Origin: Cyclobacteriaceae bacterium
GTDB taxonomy: Bacteria > Bacteroidota > Bacteroidia > Cytophagales > Cyclobacteriaceae
Direction: 5' to 3'
Assembly: GCA_028278225.1 (NCBI GenBank)
Contig: JANQEU010000055.1
Location: forward strand, 141,047 to 205,046
DNA: 64,000 nt
The notes under the pieces are model-generated. The model saw only the letters and a list, made by a program, of their open reading frames with translations, made no database searches and was not told the DNA's origin. The translations under genes and the position numbers were made by a program. Below are positions 56,136 through 64,000 of this stretch, one piece after another (positions within the stretch are counted from its first letter, which is position 1; every line of letters begins with the position of its first letter).

Positions 56136-59100
56136 ATGAAAAAGTTGACCAACCTTTTAATTATGCTACTGTCGGCCTGCTGGCTTCACGCCCAGACTCC
56201 GGGAATGGTTAAAGCTGAGGGAGATCGGTACTTCAACAATGAACAATATTTTAAAGCCATCGAGTACTATCTGAGTGCTGTCAAGAGAGATCCCGATTTA
56301 GTCAGCGCAAAATACCAGTTAGGGGAAAGCTACAGGTTGACCTTTGATACTGAAACAGCGGAGTTCTATTATGGTGAAGTAGCAAATTCAAATTCAACAT
56401 CATTCCCCCTTGCCCGGTACTATTATGGCGTCATGAAAAAAGTGAACAACAAACCTGATGAAGCTTTGATTGAACTGAACCGGTTTATCGGCGACATGAA
56501 AAACAGCGGTTTGAATGAGGATGATAGGTATCGGGTATATTATAAGCAGGGCCGCATTGAAATGGAAGGCTGCCGTTTGACTCTCAATGCCACAACCAAA
56601 CCACATCGCCAGTTTGAAGCTCTTCCCGCCCCCATAAATACAGAATTCAATGATTACGGAGCTTATATACATGATCATGATTCTTCCCTGGTTTTCTCTT
56701 CGGGCAGGAGATCCGGAAAAGGAAGCCTGATCGATTACAAATTTGGTGAATCCTTTGCCGACCTGTTCAGGTTTGAACTCGGTCCGGGTGGCTGGAAAGA
56801 AGTAACAGAACCGGACAGGTTTGATGGGTTTTTTAATAGCAAGTGGGGAGAAGGTGCTGGTGTCTACAATGCTGATTTCACCAAATTCTATTATACCCAT
56901 TGCAATGATGAACAAGGGACATGTTTTATCTACAAAAGTGATATGGTGGACGGAAGATGGCAGGAGCCGGTGCCACTAAATGAAAATATCAATGTTGTGG
57001 GCTTCAACAGTAAACATCCGTCGGTTACAAGTACCGGTGATACCTTGTTTTTTTCCAGTGAAAGGACTGGTGGACAAGGTGGATTTGATATTTGGTACAG
57101 TGTTTCTTCAGCAAATGACAACTGGGGGCAACCCATAAACATGGGAACTCACGTCAATACGAGTTTTGATGAAATCTCTCCATTTTACTATGCAGATGAC
57201 AAAGCCCTGTTCTTTGCTTCCACAGGGCACAGAGGCTTTGGGGGCTTTGATGTTTTTATGGCCAAAGGACAATCGTTTGACAGACCTGAAATATTCAATG
57301 TAGATGCGCCATATAACTCAAGTCAGGACGATTGTTTCATGGTTATAGGTAAGGATTATGGATACATATCTTCCAACAGAGATGGTGGACAAGGTAAGTT
57401 TGATGTATATAGATTCATCAATGAAAAGGACGAAGATCCGATTATCGCTGAAATCGAAGTGGATGAGGCCGTGGCTGGTCGTAATTCACTTTTTTCAAAC
57501 GACTATGAATTTGATACGCCTGATGAAATTCGCATCAATCAGCTAATCTCACAGTTTCTGGCAAACAAAATCGCCAATACCGATGCAGTGCTGGACCAGG
57601 AATTGCTCTCCTTCTATAACGGGCTCTCGAGGGATGATAAAGAAAAGGTCGATCGTATTGTAAATGCGCGTTATCGCAAGATGACGCAGGGGGAGTTAAG
57701 ATCGTTGCGTGTCGAAGATGAGTTCTATTACAGGCAACTCGGAAAGTCGGAAAGAGAGAAAGTCGATCAAATAATCTTTACAAGGCTGGAGCAGAAGGAT
57801 TTGGCTCTTGGAGTGTCTTTCGATGATGAGACACGTCTCTACTATCGTAATCTGGATAAAGACAAGCGGGAAAGAGTGGATCAGATTGTAGCTTATCGGG
57901 TCAATGACGCTGACCGGAATAAGTTTGTGCCGGATATATATCCGACATACTCCTCACAGGACAGACAACAGATCGACCTGATCGTTCAGGAATATTTCAC
58001 TCAGAAGAAAAGCCTTAATATGTTGCCGTTGAGGCCCAATTCAAAGCTATTTCTAAGAGATCAGGGGGGTGAGAAGTTGAATGAGGCGATAAAGGAAAAA
58101 GTCATTACCCTCGCTGAAGACAGAAAATTTCAATTGACCGAAGATGACAGAATTTTCTTCCAAAATCTGGATAGTGATCAGTTGACGGCGCTGGAAAACA
58201 TTGCGTCAGCCTTTGTCCTTGCAGATCCGCAAAATCTGGATAATGAAATCACACAATCGGACAGAACATTCTATCGCCTTCTCAACAGTGTCCAGAGAAA
58301 TAGTGCTGATAGAATTTTGGCAAAATTGATTAACAACCTGCCGGTGGCAGACCTATACTATGCCGAAGTCAACTTCACCAAACCGGAAATATCACAAATA
58401 CGAAATTCTTATGAGACGGAGAATTCCATTGACGCCATTCTAACTGAATTGTCCGGAACAGATGACAGGGAACTCATCACAAAAGAGGATAATGTTGAAC
58501 GAATGAACCGATTCGTGGAAGTTTCGTCAGATGATTGGCTGGCAAATAAGCTACCCGGATTCATCCCGGATACAGGAGAAGAAGATTTCGTTGTGGCTTC
58601 CTCTGCCGTCGCATCTGCAACAATCCCCGGTTCGGATGCCGGGGGAAGTGGAACAGGTGCCAGCAACACCACCAGCGGCGGCGGTCAGATCGCCGGCATC
58701 CTGTTAGAACCCACTGTGGTTAGTTCAGGCAAGGAAATTGCCCTTGAAGGTGAAAGTGAATCAGATATCCTGGAACCGGGAGATGCTGAATTTTATCAAA
58801 ACCAGACGCCTGAAGATCAGTTAAGTATTGACCGGTATATTGGAGCTCAATATATAAATGCTGCCTATACAAACAGATCCCTTATCACCACGGATAATAA
58901 TTACTACAGATCTTTACCCAAACAGGAAAAGGAATATGTCGAGTTATTGGCCAGGAAAGTGAAGGGAGGTGAAATCCCGTATGAAAGTGTAGTCGCAGCA
59001 CTTAACCACTATAACAATGCGCCAATATCTATTAAGCAAGTGTGGAACAGGATAGTTTTTATACGCTCACTGGAAAATGTAAATGGAAGGTACAGGGCCA

Positions 59101-60251
59101 AGACATTGGATTATCGTCTTGTAAACCGGATGCCGGAGGACAATAAAGCTATTGTTCAAAGGATAGCAGAACATCGAACAGCCAATGCCCGGTTGATCAG
59201 TGACAATTTCCTTGCGGAGGCTATTGATGTTCCAAAAAAGTCGATTCTTGATAATTTGATGAGATACAATACAACCAATTATCCATATATCACAATTTCC
59301 GGACAACTGACTGATGAGAACACGGGGAAGCCAATGGACAATATCCCTTTAGGCGTTCAGCCACCGGGCGGCGAGGTGGAATATCAGACATACACCGATT
59401 TTATTGGAAGGTTTGAGTTTGAAAATATACCTTCCAAGAACTATCAGATTATTTCATTAGATACTGAACAGGAAAAATTCGCGGAGAGTTTTTTCATTCG
59501 CGACCTGAGCGTCACCGGATATGTTGAAAACATACTTACAAATGAAGTTGAAACGGCAATCTATTATAATTCCGGAATAACCGCTTTGCGAGCCGAAGGA
59601 GAAGTTACGTTACAGGAGGTGGCAGATGTCTACAAAAACGACCCTTCCATCAAAATCGAACTCAACGGCCATACAGACAACGTTGGACAAGAACAATTAA
59701 ATTTGGATCTAAGTAAAAGGAGAGCGGAAATTGCCTATCAGGAACTGGTGAATCTTGGTGTTTCTCCAAACCACATCATCATTAATTTCCATGGGTTGTA
59801 CAAGCCGGTCACGACAAACCTCAGCCGCTATGGGCGACAGTTCAATCGCCGTGTGGAGATAAAACTACAGTCTAGTGGTCCAATCGATTATGACCCACCC
59901 ATTGTATATCTGATCCGGCCGGAAGGCACCTTGTTCAGCATTGCAAATCACTTTAACACCACGGTTGACGAGTTGAAAGCTTTGAACGGGATCACCCAAA
60001 ATTCTATTAATGCATTCGAACCTATCAGGGTCAGAAATCCGATGCATAAAAGACCTTTATTGAAGATGCTGGTTGAGTTAAATACTTCCGTCGATACCGG
60101 GTTAAAGAATTACACGGTTCAGAGAGGGGACACCCTGGAATCCATCGCACAGAAATACAACCTGCCAGAGGAATTCATCATGGAGATCAATAACATGACT
60201 ACAAGGGAGATCGCAGTTGGACAGGTCCTGAAGATCTACCTGACGCTTTAA
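56136..60251 (+). CDS. PorE-like OmpA/LysM protein with TPR, PD40 and a novel helical repeat
   Basis: 1371 residues. In order: signal peptide (1-20), TPR-like (about 25-120), PD40/WD40-type propeller blades (about 165-430; TLFFSSERTGGQGGFDIWY, ALFFASTGHRGFGGFDVFM, YGYISSNRDGGQGKFDVYR), two blocks of an unrecognised roughly 37-residue helical repeat (489-745 and 880-1015) split by a Gly/Ser/Thr linker (about 825-852), a CarboxypepD_reg-like domain (about 1050-1125), an OmpA peptidoglycan-binding domain (about 1145-1245; NGHTDNVGQEQLNLDLSKRR), and two LysM motifs (1257-1300, 1326-1370). The TPR-PD40-CRD-OmpA order is that of PorE, but PorE is about half the length and lacks repeats and LysM. 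It lacks a lipobox. It should hold T9SS parts to peptidoglycan (inference). Confidence 0.88.
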   Translation: MKKLTNLLIMLLSACWLHAQTPGMVKAEGDRYFNNEQYFKAIEYYLSAVKRDPDLVSAKYQLGESYRLTFDTETAEFYYGEVANSNSTSFPLARYYYGVMKKVNNKPDEALIELNRFIGDMKNSGLNEDDRYRVYYKQGRIEMEGCRLTLNATTKPHRQFEALPAPINTEFNDYGAYIHDHDSSLVFSSGRRSGKGSLIDYKFGESFADLFRFELGPGGWKEVTEPDRFDGFFNSKWGEGAGVYNADFTKFYYTHCNDEQGTCFIYKSDMVDGRWQEPVPLNENINVVGFNSKHPSVTSTGDTLFFSSERTGGQGGFDIWYSVSSANDNWGQPINMGTHVNTSFDEISPFYYADDKALFFASTGHRGFGGFDVFMAKGQSFDRPEIFNVDAPYNSSQDDCFMVIGKDYGYISSNRDGGQGKFDVYRFINEKDEDPIIAEIEVDEAVAGRNSLFSNDYEFDTPDEIRINQLISQFLANKIANTDAVLDQELLSFYNGLSRDDKEKVDRIVNARYRKMTQGELRSLRVEDEFYYRQLGKSEREKVDQIIFTRLEQKDLALGVSFDDETRLYYRNLDKDKRERVDQIVAYRVNDADRNKFVPDIYPTYSSQDRQQIDLIVQEYFTQKKSLNMLPLRPNSKLFLRDQGGEKLNEAIKEKVITLAEDRKFQLTEDDRIFFQNLDSDQLTALENIASAFVLADPQNLDNEITQSDRTFYRLLNSVQRNSADRILAKLINNLPVADLYYAEVNFTKPEISQIRNSYETENSIDAILTELSGTDDRELITKEDNVERMNRFVEVSSDDWLANKLPGFIPDTGEEDFVVASSAVASATIPGSDAGGSGTGASNTTSGGGQIAGILLEPTVVSSGKEIALEGESESDILEPGDAEFYQNQTPEDQLSIDRYIGAQYINAAYTNRSLITTDNNYYRSLPKQEKEYVELLARKVKGGEIPYESVVAALNHYNNAPISIKQVWNRIVFIRSLENVNGRYRAKTLDYRLVNRMPEDNKAIVQRIAEHRTANARLISDNFLAEAIDVPKKSILDNLMRYNTTNYPYITISGQLTDENTGKPMDNIPLGVQPPGGEVEYQTYTDFIGRFEFENIPSKNYQIISLDTEQEKFAESFFIRDLSVTGYVENILTNEVETAIYYNSGITALRAEGEVTLQEVADVYKNDPSIKIELNGHTDNVGQEQLNLDLSKRRAEIAYQELVNLGVSPNHIIINFHGLYKPVTTNLSRYGRQFNRRVEIKLQSSGPIDYDPPIVYLIRPEGTLFSIANHFNTTVDELKALNGITQNSINAFEPIRVRNPMHKRPLLKMLVELNTSVDTGLKNYTVQRGDTLESIAQKYNLPEEFIMEINNMTTREIAVGQVLKIYLTL
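57600..59180 (+). repeat. Roughly 37-residue protein-coding repeats inside the PorE-like gene
   Basis: Copies have the form [FY][YF]..L....[RK]..[VI]D.I....: SFYNGLSRDDKEKVDRIV (493), FYYRQLGKSEREKVDQII (530), LYYRNLDKDKRERVDQIV (568), IFFQNLDSDQLTALENIA (673), TFYRLLNSVQRNSADRIL (711), EFYQNQTPEDQLSIDRYI (885), NYYRSLPKQEKEYVELLA (922), plus weaker ones near 603, 638, 958 and 992. Spacing is 34-38 residues. The gap at about 745-880 holds the linker. The two-helix shape suggests a helical solenoid. Confidence 0.8.
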
Positions 60252-61309
60252 AATAGGGGATTCGATACTTTTCTCAGTCTACTGCTTCTGTTGAGGTTGT
60301 ATTGCAGGGATATTTCAAATGCCGGTTGCTGGATACCTCTTAAATCATTGGCCTGATTGGCAAGTATCTGTGTATTCAAATCGTAGCTAATCCTGGCTCC
60401 CACCTGATCATTATTAAATCCCAGTATGAATATGAATGAATCTCTGAATCTGTACCAGGTTCCCAATATCAATTCCAACCCGCGCGAGTCAAGTGAAAAT
60501 CCTCTGTTGATCTCCGTCGGATAGGACACATAAAAACCACCGTTAAACAGGAAATCCGAAGCGTGAAAAAGAGCTAAAATCGAAGGCATCAAATATAGAC
60601 TGCCCAACTTGAATTCCATCGACCCGTGATATTTGTAAAGGATTGGAGGGATATATTGATTGTCTTTGTTAAGAGATTTATCCGGACGATTAATATTAGT
60701 TACTGAAAGACCTGAAAAAGCACTGTACCTATAGAGCAAATAGTTTCTCTCCCTGTTGTAGAAATAGATAATCCCTGCATTAGCTACAATACTGGATGAA
60801 CGTTCGTCAAACTCCGTCACCGGGATTGGAAGGGATGAATCGTAGCCGGAACTTATATAAGGGCTATATTGAGAGGCCCAGCTCAATTCCGAAAAAGTAG
60901 CGCTAACGTTTTCCATGCCCCCCTGGGCGGCAATTATTATAAGATCGGGACTGGCGATACCCAACTCGAAATTGTGTGCATAAGACAAATAAAATCCTGT
61001 GATCTCTTCAATCCCGTTTAATCCCCTTTGACTATTGAAAGCGGTTACGCCAACTCCGCCAATTTGTTCGCTAAAGTCGCCAACAGTTATGGGAAAAACG
61101 AACGACGCCTGCATCAGGACATCCTTCGTAAGGGCCCCTGGTTGTTGCTGCCTGTAGTTCAGACTGAAATTGGGGCTGCCATAAACCCCGGCGAATGCCG
61201 GATTCAGATAAAGGCTTGCGGTATAATACTGGGAAAACTGAGTTTCCTGGGCCCGCAATGAAAACATGTGCAGGGTAATAATTGATAATATCGTCAGCTT
61301 TCGAATCAC
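60248..61309 (-). CDS. PorP/SprF-family outer-membrane protein
   Basis: 353 residues with a signal peptide and the family start ETQFSQYYTASLYLNPAFAG. Barrel strands follow, as in the PorP at 31309. The start is GTG inside GTGA shared with the stop of the type-B cargo gene, so translation is coupled. Partner PorP/SprF proteins are usually encoded next to type-B CTD cargo and help attach it to the surface, which fits here. The stop overlaps the stop of the convergent PorE-like gene by four bases. Confidence 0.93.
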   Translation of the reverse strand: MIRKLTILSIITLHMFSLRAQETQFSQYYTASLYLNPAFAGVYGSPNFSLNYRQQQPGALTKDVLMQASFVFPITVGDFSEQIGGVGVTAFNSQRGLNGIEEITGFYLSYAHNFELGIASPDLIIIAAQGGMENVSATFSELSWASQYSPYISSGYDSSLPIPVTEFDERSSSIVANAGIIYFYNRERNYLLYRYSAFSGLSVTNINRPDKSLNKDNQYIPPILYKYHGSMEFKLGSLYLMPSILALFHASDFLFNGGFYVSYPTEINRGFSLDSRGLELILGTWYRFRDSFIFILGFNNDQVGARISYDLNTQILANQANDLRGIQQPAFEISLQYNLNRSSRLRKVSNPLF

Positions 61310-62631
61310 CTTACTAAATATACAGGTTTCTTATAGCTTTCCGGTAATCCTTCCGGAGTTCCATTTTCCCTTAATAAGTTTACAACACAGAAATACAAAC
61401 CCCTTGGGGCGTCATTCCCGTTTTTTAGCCTGCCATCCCAGCCTATGGAAGTAGCCTCATTTAACTCCGTAGTTTCATAAACGACATTGTTGTACCGATT
61501 GAACACCACCATCCGGAAATTGTCCTCCCGAATACCGATCCCAAACACGCGCAATGCCCTGTTTATCGGGTCTGAAGCGACAGGCGAAAAAGCTTCCGGG
61601 ATAAAAACATCTACGTGATCTGGTATTCTGGGAGCCAGTGCAACTGCCACGTACTTATCTATCCCATCTGCAAGGAATAACTCTTCTTCACTGATAATGG
61701 TCTCGAAAGTCAATGTGTCTCCTCCTAAAGTTGTAAACGGACCTTCCGGAGCCGTGGCAATAGCAACTACCGGGCTCTTAATATCTGCGTTTATCGGGTT
61801 TATTAATGTAAAGCTCGATTCATCCAGATTCTCATCGACAAATCCAACTTCAACCAAAGCACTTTCGATACCAGGTGTCACCACTTCAACATGGTACAAA
61901 CTTTCATCCGAGACACCAATTAATGTGGAATCGGGCTCCGGAACACGAGAATTAGGAGTGATGAATGTAACTGCGAGTTGGTAGAAATCATTTTCCTGAA
62001 TACTTGAGAATGTAATTGGTGCATATCTTCCATTCGCGCCTAATGGAAATAGTTTAAACTGAGTATCTGTTTCATCTGGTGCGTCCGTGAGTTCCGATCC
62101 CCCTTCCAGGATCAACCTCCCTTCAAAATAAGATGAACCCGGCGTTGGAACCCGTACATCTGCCGTGTTATCAATGATCAACTGATTTGATCCGGCAGTC
62201 TTCAATACTCCACTTCGAAAATCTATTAAATCCTCTACTTCAACCATATTCCCTTCCAAAACGACTGTATCATTGGAGTTAATAATTAATTCCGAAATCA
62301 GTAAATCATTGTTGAATACACGCTGCATGTCATCTCCGGTCATTGTAAATCCACCCATTGTCCCATTGTACATGCCTGAATTTACCCAATCGCCGGAAAG
62401 GCTGATATTTCCTAAGTTGAAGAAATCACCTTGATTTTGGATATCTCCATCCACTATAAATTGATTGTTATTCTCAATTCGCCCATTATTTTCAGCGGAT
62501 CCAGTGGAATTGACAATGGCACTGTCTCCAACAAACACCACGGCACTATCCTGGATGTAAAGTGTTTGGGCTTTTGATCCATATATGACCAACAGACCCA
62601 ATCCAAATATGAAAAGAAGTCTATTTATCAT
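61306..62631 (-). CDS. T9SS type-B cargo protein with CHU_C domain
   Basis: 441 residues: signal peptide (1-21), a beta-rich repeat part (about 25-300; NNGRIENNNQFIVDGDIQNQ, GDWVNSGMYNG), and a C-terminal gliding-motility-associated domain (about 340-441) with FIPEAFSPVASDPINR, RYNNVVYETTELNE, and GWDGRLKNGNDAPRGLYFCV, the type-B T9SS sorting signal. It is exported by T9SS to the surface. Its ATG overlaps the end of the S74 gene by 11 bases. Confidence 0.92.
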   Translation of the reverse strand: MINRLLFIFGLGLLVIYGSKAQTLYIQDSAVVFVGDSAIVNSTGSAENNGRIENNNQFIVDGDIQNQGDFFNLGNISLSGDWVNSGMYNGTMGGFTMTGDDMQRVFNNDLLISELIINSNDTVVLEGNMVEVEDLIDFRSGVLKTAGSNQLIIDNTADVRVPTPGSSYFEGRLILEGGSELTDAPDETDTQFKLFPLGANGRYAPITFSSIQENDFYQLAVTFITPNSRVPEPDSTLIGVSDESLYHVEVVTPGIESALVEVGFVDENLDESSFTLINPINADIKSPVVAIATAPEGPFTTLGGDTLTFETIISEEELFLADGIDKYVAVALAPRIPDHVDVFIPEAFSPVASDPINRALRVFGIGIREDNFRMVVFNRYNNVVYETTELNEATSIGWDGRLKNGNDAPRGLYFCVVNLLRENGTPEGLPESYKKPVYLVR

Positions 62632-64000
62632 TCAATGATGCTTTAAGTCCTAACATCGCCTTGATATCCTCAAGGTCATTCTTCATTTCCATGTTCTCAT
62701 TCTGAAGTTTCATCATGAGTTCCATGTGCATTTCCGAAAGCTTCATCTGCTTATCCAATGCCGCTTTCAGTATTTCCTTATCTGATTTTTCACCGTCAAT
62801 ATCAGCCATCAATTGATTGATAATCTTCTGCTGCTCCTGGATCGCTTTGATGAGGACCGGTATTAGATCTGAATATCGAATCCCCAGAGTTTTCGCCTGA
62901 TCGTCTCCAACATTTACAACCTCCGGAATAACATCCAGCACTTCCTGGGCAATAAGTCCCAATTTTGTCTGACCATCGCTGTCATCCTTCCAGTTATATG
63001 CTACAGTCCGAAGCTTTTCAACGTCTGTTAAACCATAATCAAGCTCGGAAACATTTGTTTTAAGCCTCTCATCCGATGTTTGGACAGTACCATTTACCGC
63101 CCATACATCCACCCAGCGATTTGTGGTTGTTCCAAGACTGTAAGCATTATCACTTCCTGGAATAACATCTCCTGTGCCATTGGCAGAAATTATCAAGTCT
63201 CCATTCGTATCAGTTGCCGAGATGGTATTCCCGTCAGCTTTGATATTGTCAATATTTACTCCTCCAGTTCCCGCGTCAAGATCTATCTGAGTGGCCCCGG
63301 TTGTATTACCAATTGTTATTGTCCTAGCGGCTGCTCCAGTACCTATATTGATATTCTGTGCATCCGCGTCATTGCCAATATTGATAAGACCAGCGGAATT
63401 TATGCTAACATTTCCGCTGTTACTGGCGTCAATCGTTACACCGGTATGTCCATCAAGTGTCAACGATGAAGCCTGCGCATCAACTGTAATCCCACCCGAT
63501 CCGGCATCCAGATTAACTGCTGTGGCTCCAGTGGCATTCCCGATATCAATAGTTCTGGCGGCGGCTCCTGTTCCAAGATCTATATCACCCGTACCGGTAT
63601 CATCACCAATACCGATTGTCCCAGAGCCTGCGGAACGTAATGTCGCTCCAAGTGTGGCCGATATGTTTACTGCTCCGGAAGTAGAAGAAAGCGTATTACC
63701 ATCCAGACGCAGGTTGTCAACGTCCGTTTGAGCAAAAGATACGGTAGATGCAGTTGCTACGTCCTGATCCATGGCAGCCACATTCCCCCACGAAGAAGCA
63801 CTTATTGTCTCTGTTCCTATGTTTTCCAATTGGTTGATCTCATCGGTAGTCAAAGCACTTATACCATTGTTGTCCAAAACAATCGTGCCATCAATGTCCG
63901 GTACCGTCAACGTTCGAGTCGTCGCTGTGCTGATCCCACTCAACTGTAGATTCAACTCCTTGGTCGCATCTAAATTATCCTGGATCGCCAACGTCGCATC
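62621..64000 (-). CDS. S74 peptidase-type fibre protein, 5'-truncated by the window
   Basis: At least 459 codons; the frame stays open to the window edge (DATLAIQDNLDATKELN), so the true start is outside. The body is a glycine/threonine-rich fibre with near-identical repeats IGTGAAARTITIGNTTGAT and LGTGAAARTIDIGNATGAT. It ends in an intramolecular chaperone (Peptidase_S74, about 325-420 of the visible part) with TSDERLKTNVSELDYGL and GLIAQEVLDVIPEVV, then a coiled coil (KIINQLMADIDGEKSDKEIL). Self-cleavage is expected just before the Ser of SDERLK (codon 63074-63076). Such modules occur in phage tail fibres and in Bacteroidota surface proteins; no phage genes are nearby here. Confidence 0.88.
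   Translation of the reverse strand, partial: DATLAIQDNLDATKELNLQLSGISTATTRTLTVPDIDGTIVLDNNGISALTTDEINQLENIGTETISASSWGNVAAMDQDVATASTVSFAQTDVDNLRLDGNTLSSTSGAVNISATLGATLRSAGSGTIGIGDDTGTGDIDLGTGAAARTIDIGNATGATAVNLDAGSGGITVDAQASSLTLDGHTGVTIDASNSGNVSINSAGLINIGNDADAQNINIGTGAAARTITIGNTTGATQIDLDAGTGGVNIDNIKADGNTISATDTNGDLIISANGTGDVIPGSDNAYSLGTTTNRWVDVWAVNGTVQTSDERLKTNVSELDYGLTDVEKLRTVAYNWKDDSDGQTKLGLIAQEVLDVIPEVVNVGDDQAKTLGIRYSDLIPVLIKAIQEQQKIINQLMADIDGEKSDKEILKAALDKQMKLSEMHMELMMKLQNENMEMKNDLEDIKAMLGLKASLNDK
63262..63588 (-). repeat. Direct repeats in the S74 fibre region
   Basis: Two near-identical units of about 30 codons, around 63269-63352 and 63502-63588, encode IGTGAAARTITIGNTTGAT and LGTGAAARTIDIGNATGAT with DLDAG or NLDAG endings. 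Their starts are about 235 bases apart. More copies may lie beyond the window edge. Confidence 0.7.

Noticed and set aside
56400..56915. A 171-codon minus-strand frame
   Set aside because: It is antisense to the TPR-PD40 region of the PorE-like gene and encodes no recognisable protein.
63262..63588. Possible CRISPR or tandem DNA repeat
   Set aside because: The two units are in-frame coding repeats of the fibre protein, not evenly spaced short repeats with unique spacers.
62621..64000. Prophage remnant suggested by the S74 tail-fibre-type domain
   Set aside because: No capsid, terminase, baseplate, lysis or integrase genes are nearby; its neighbours are T9SS-type genes, and S74 domains also occur in non-phage surface proteins.

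Overview
The window reads as ordinary chromosomal DNA of a gliding or T9SS-bearing Bacteroidota, most likely order Cytophagales (inference). The signs are a SusC/SusD pair, gldK-gldL-gldM-gldN behind a PorP/SprF gene, a CHU_C-type (gliding-motility-associated) C-terminal domain, an F1Fo operon without beta and epsilon, a LytS/LytTR pair, weak Shine-Dalgarno sites, several TTG or GTG starts, and -7 boxes of the Bacteroidota form TAnnTTTG. I saw no tRNA, rRNA, CRISPR array, insertion sequence, integrase or prophage module.

Layout. 1-7000: the tail of an AraC regulator, a secreted unknown, and a SusC-SusD-lipoprotein uptake locus. 7100-11100: a LOG-like protein, then an ECF sigma / anti-sigma / DUF4097-like / two outer-membrane-protein cassette. 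11100-19400: a methyltransferase, a frameshifted UbiA-like gene, atpG-A-H-F-E-B, two small AtpI/AtpZ-type membrane proteins, a bactofilin and an M23 peptidase, all on the minus strand. 19400-26100 (plus): SprE/PorW-like TPR protein, PBP1A, UvrC. 26100-35800 (minus): an Omp85-like protein, DUF4271 protein, HemD, PorP, GldK, GldL, GldM, GldN and a FISUMP protein. 35850-37400: HemW and a small unknown. 37500-44600: LytTR regulator and kinase, UvrA, LOG protein, TIGR01777 epimerase and a small secreted protein. 44700-49200: a TonB-dependent receptor and a parallel-beta-helix-like lipoprotein. 49300-52700: MoxR, a TraR/DksA zinc finger, and an arsenic cluster (arsR, VOC, arsI-like, arsC). 52700-64000: an exported TPR-CHAT protease candidate, a 1371-residue PorE-like OmpA/LysM protein, and a coupled minus-strand operon of an S74 fibre-like protein, a type-B T9SS cargo and a PorP/SprF protein.

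How it fits together. Much of the window concerns the cell envelope. Three separate T9SS/gliding loci (SprE/PorW; PorP-GldKLMN; PorE-like with PorP and a CHU_C cargo) lie beside peptidoglycan genes (M23, PBP1A, bactofilin), Omp85, and an envelope-type ECF sigma cassette. The last 11 kb is the best candidate for something not described. It pairs an exported CHAT caspase-like protein with a PorE-like anchor that carries about ten copies of a roughly 37-residue repeat I do not recognise. This faces a translationally coupled operon for a self-cleaving S74 fibre, a T9SS type-B cargo and its PorP-type partner.
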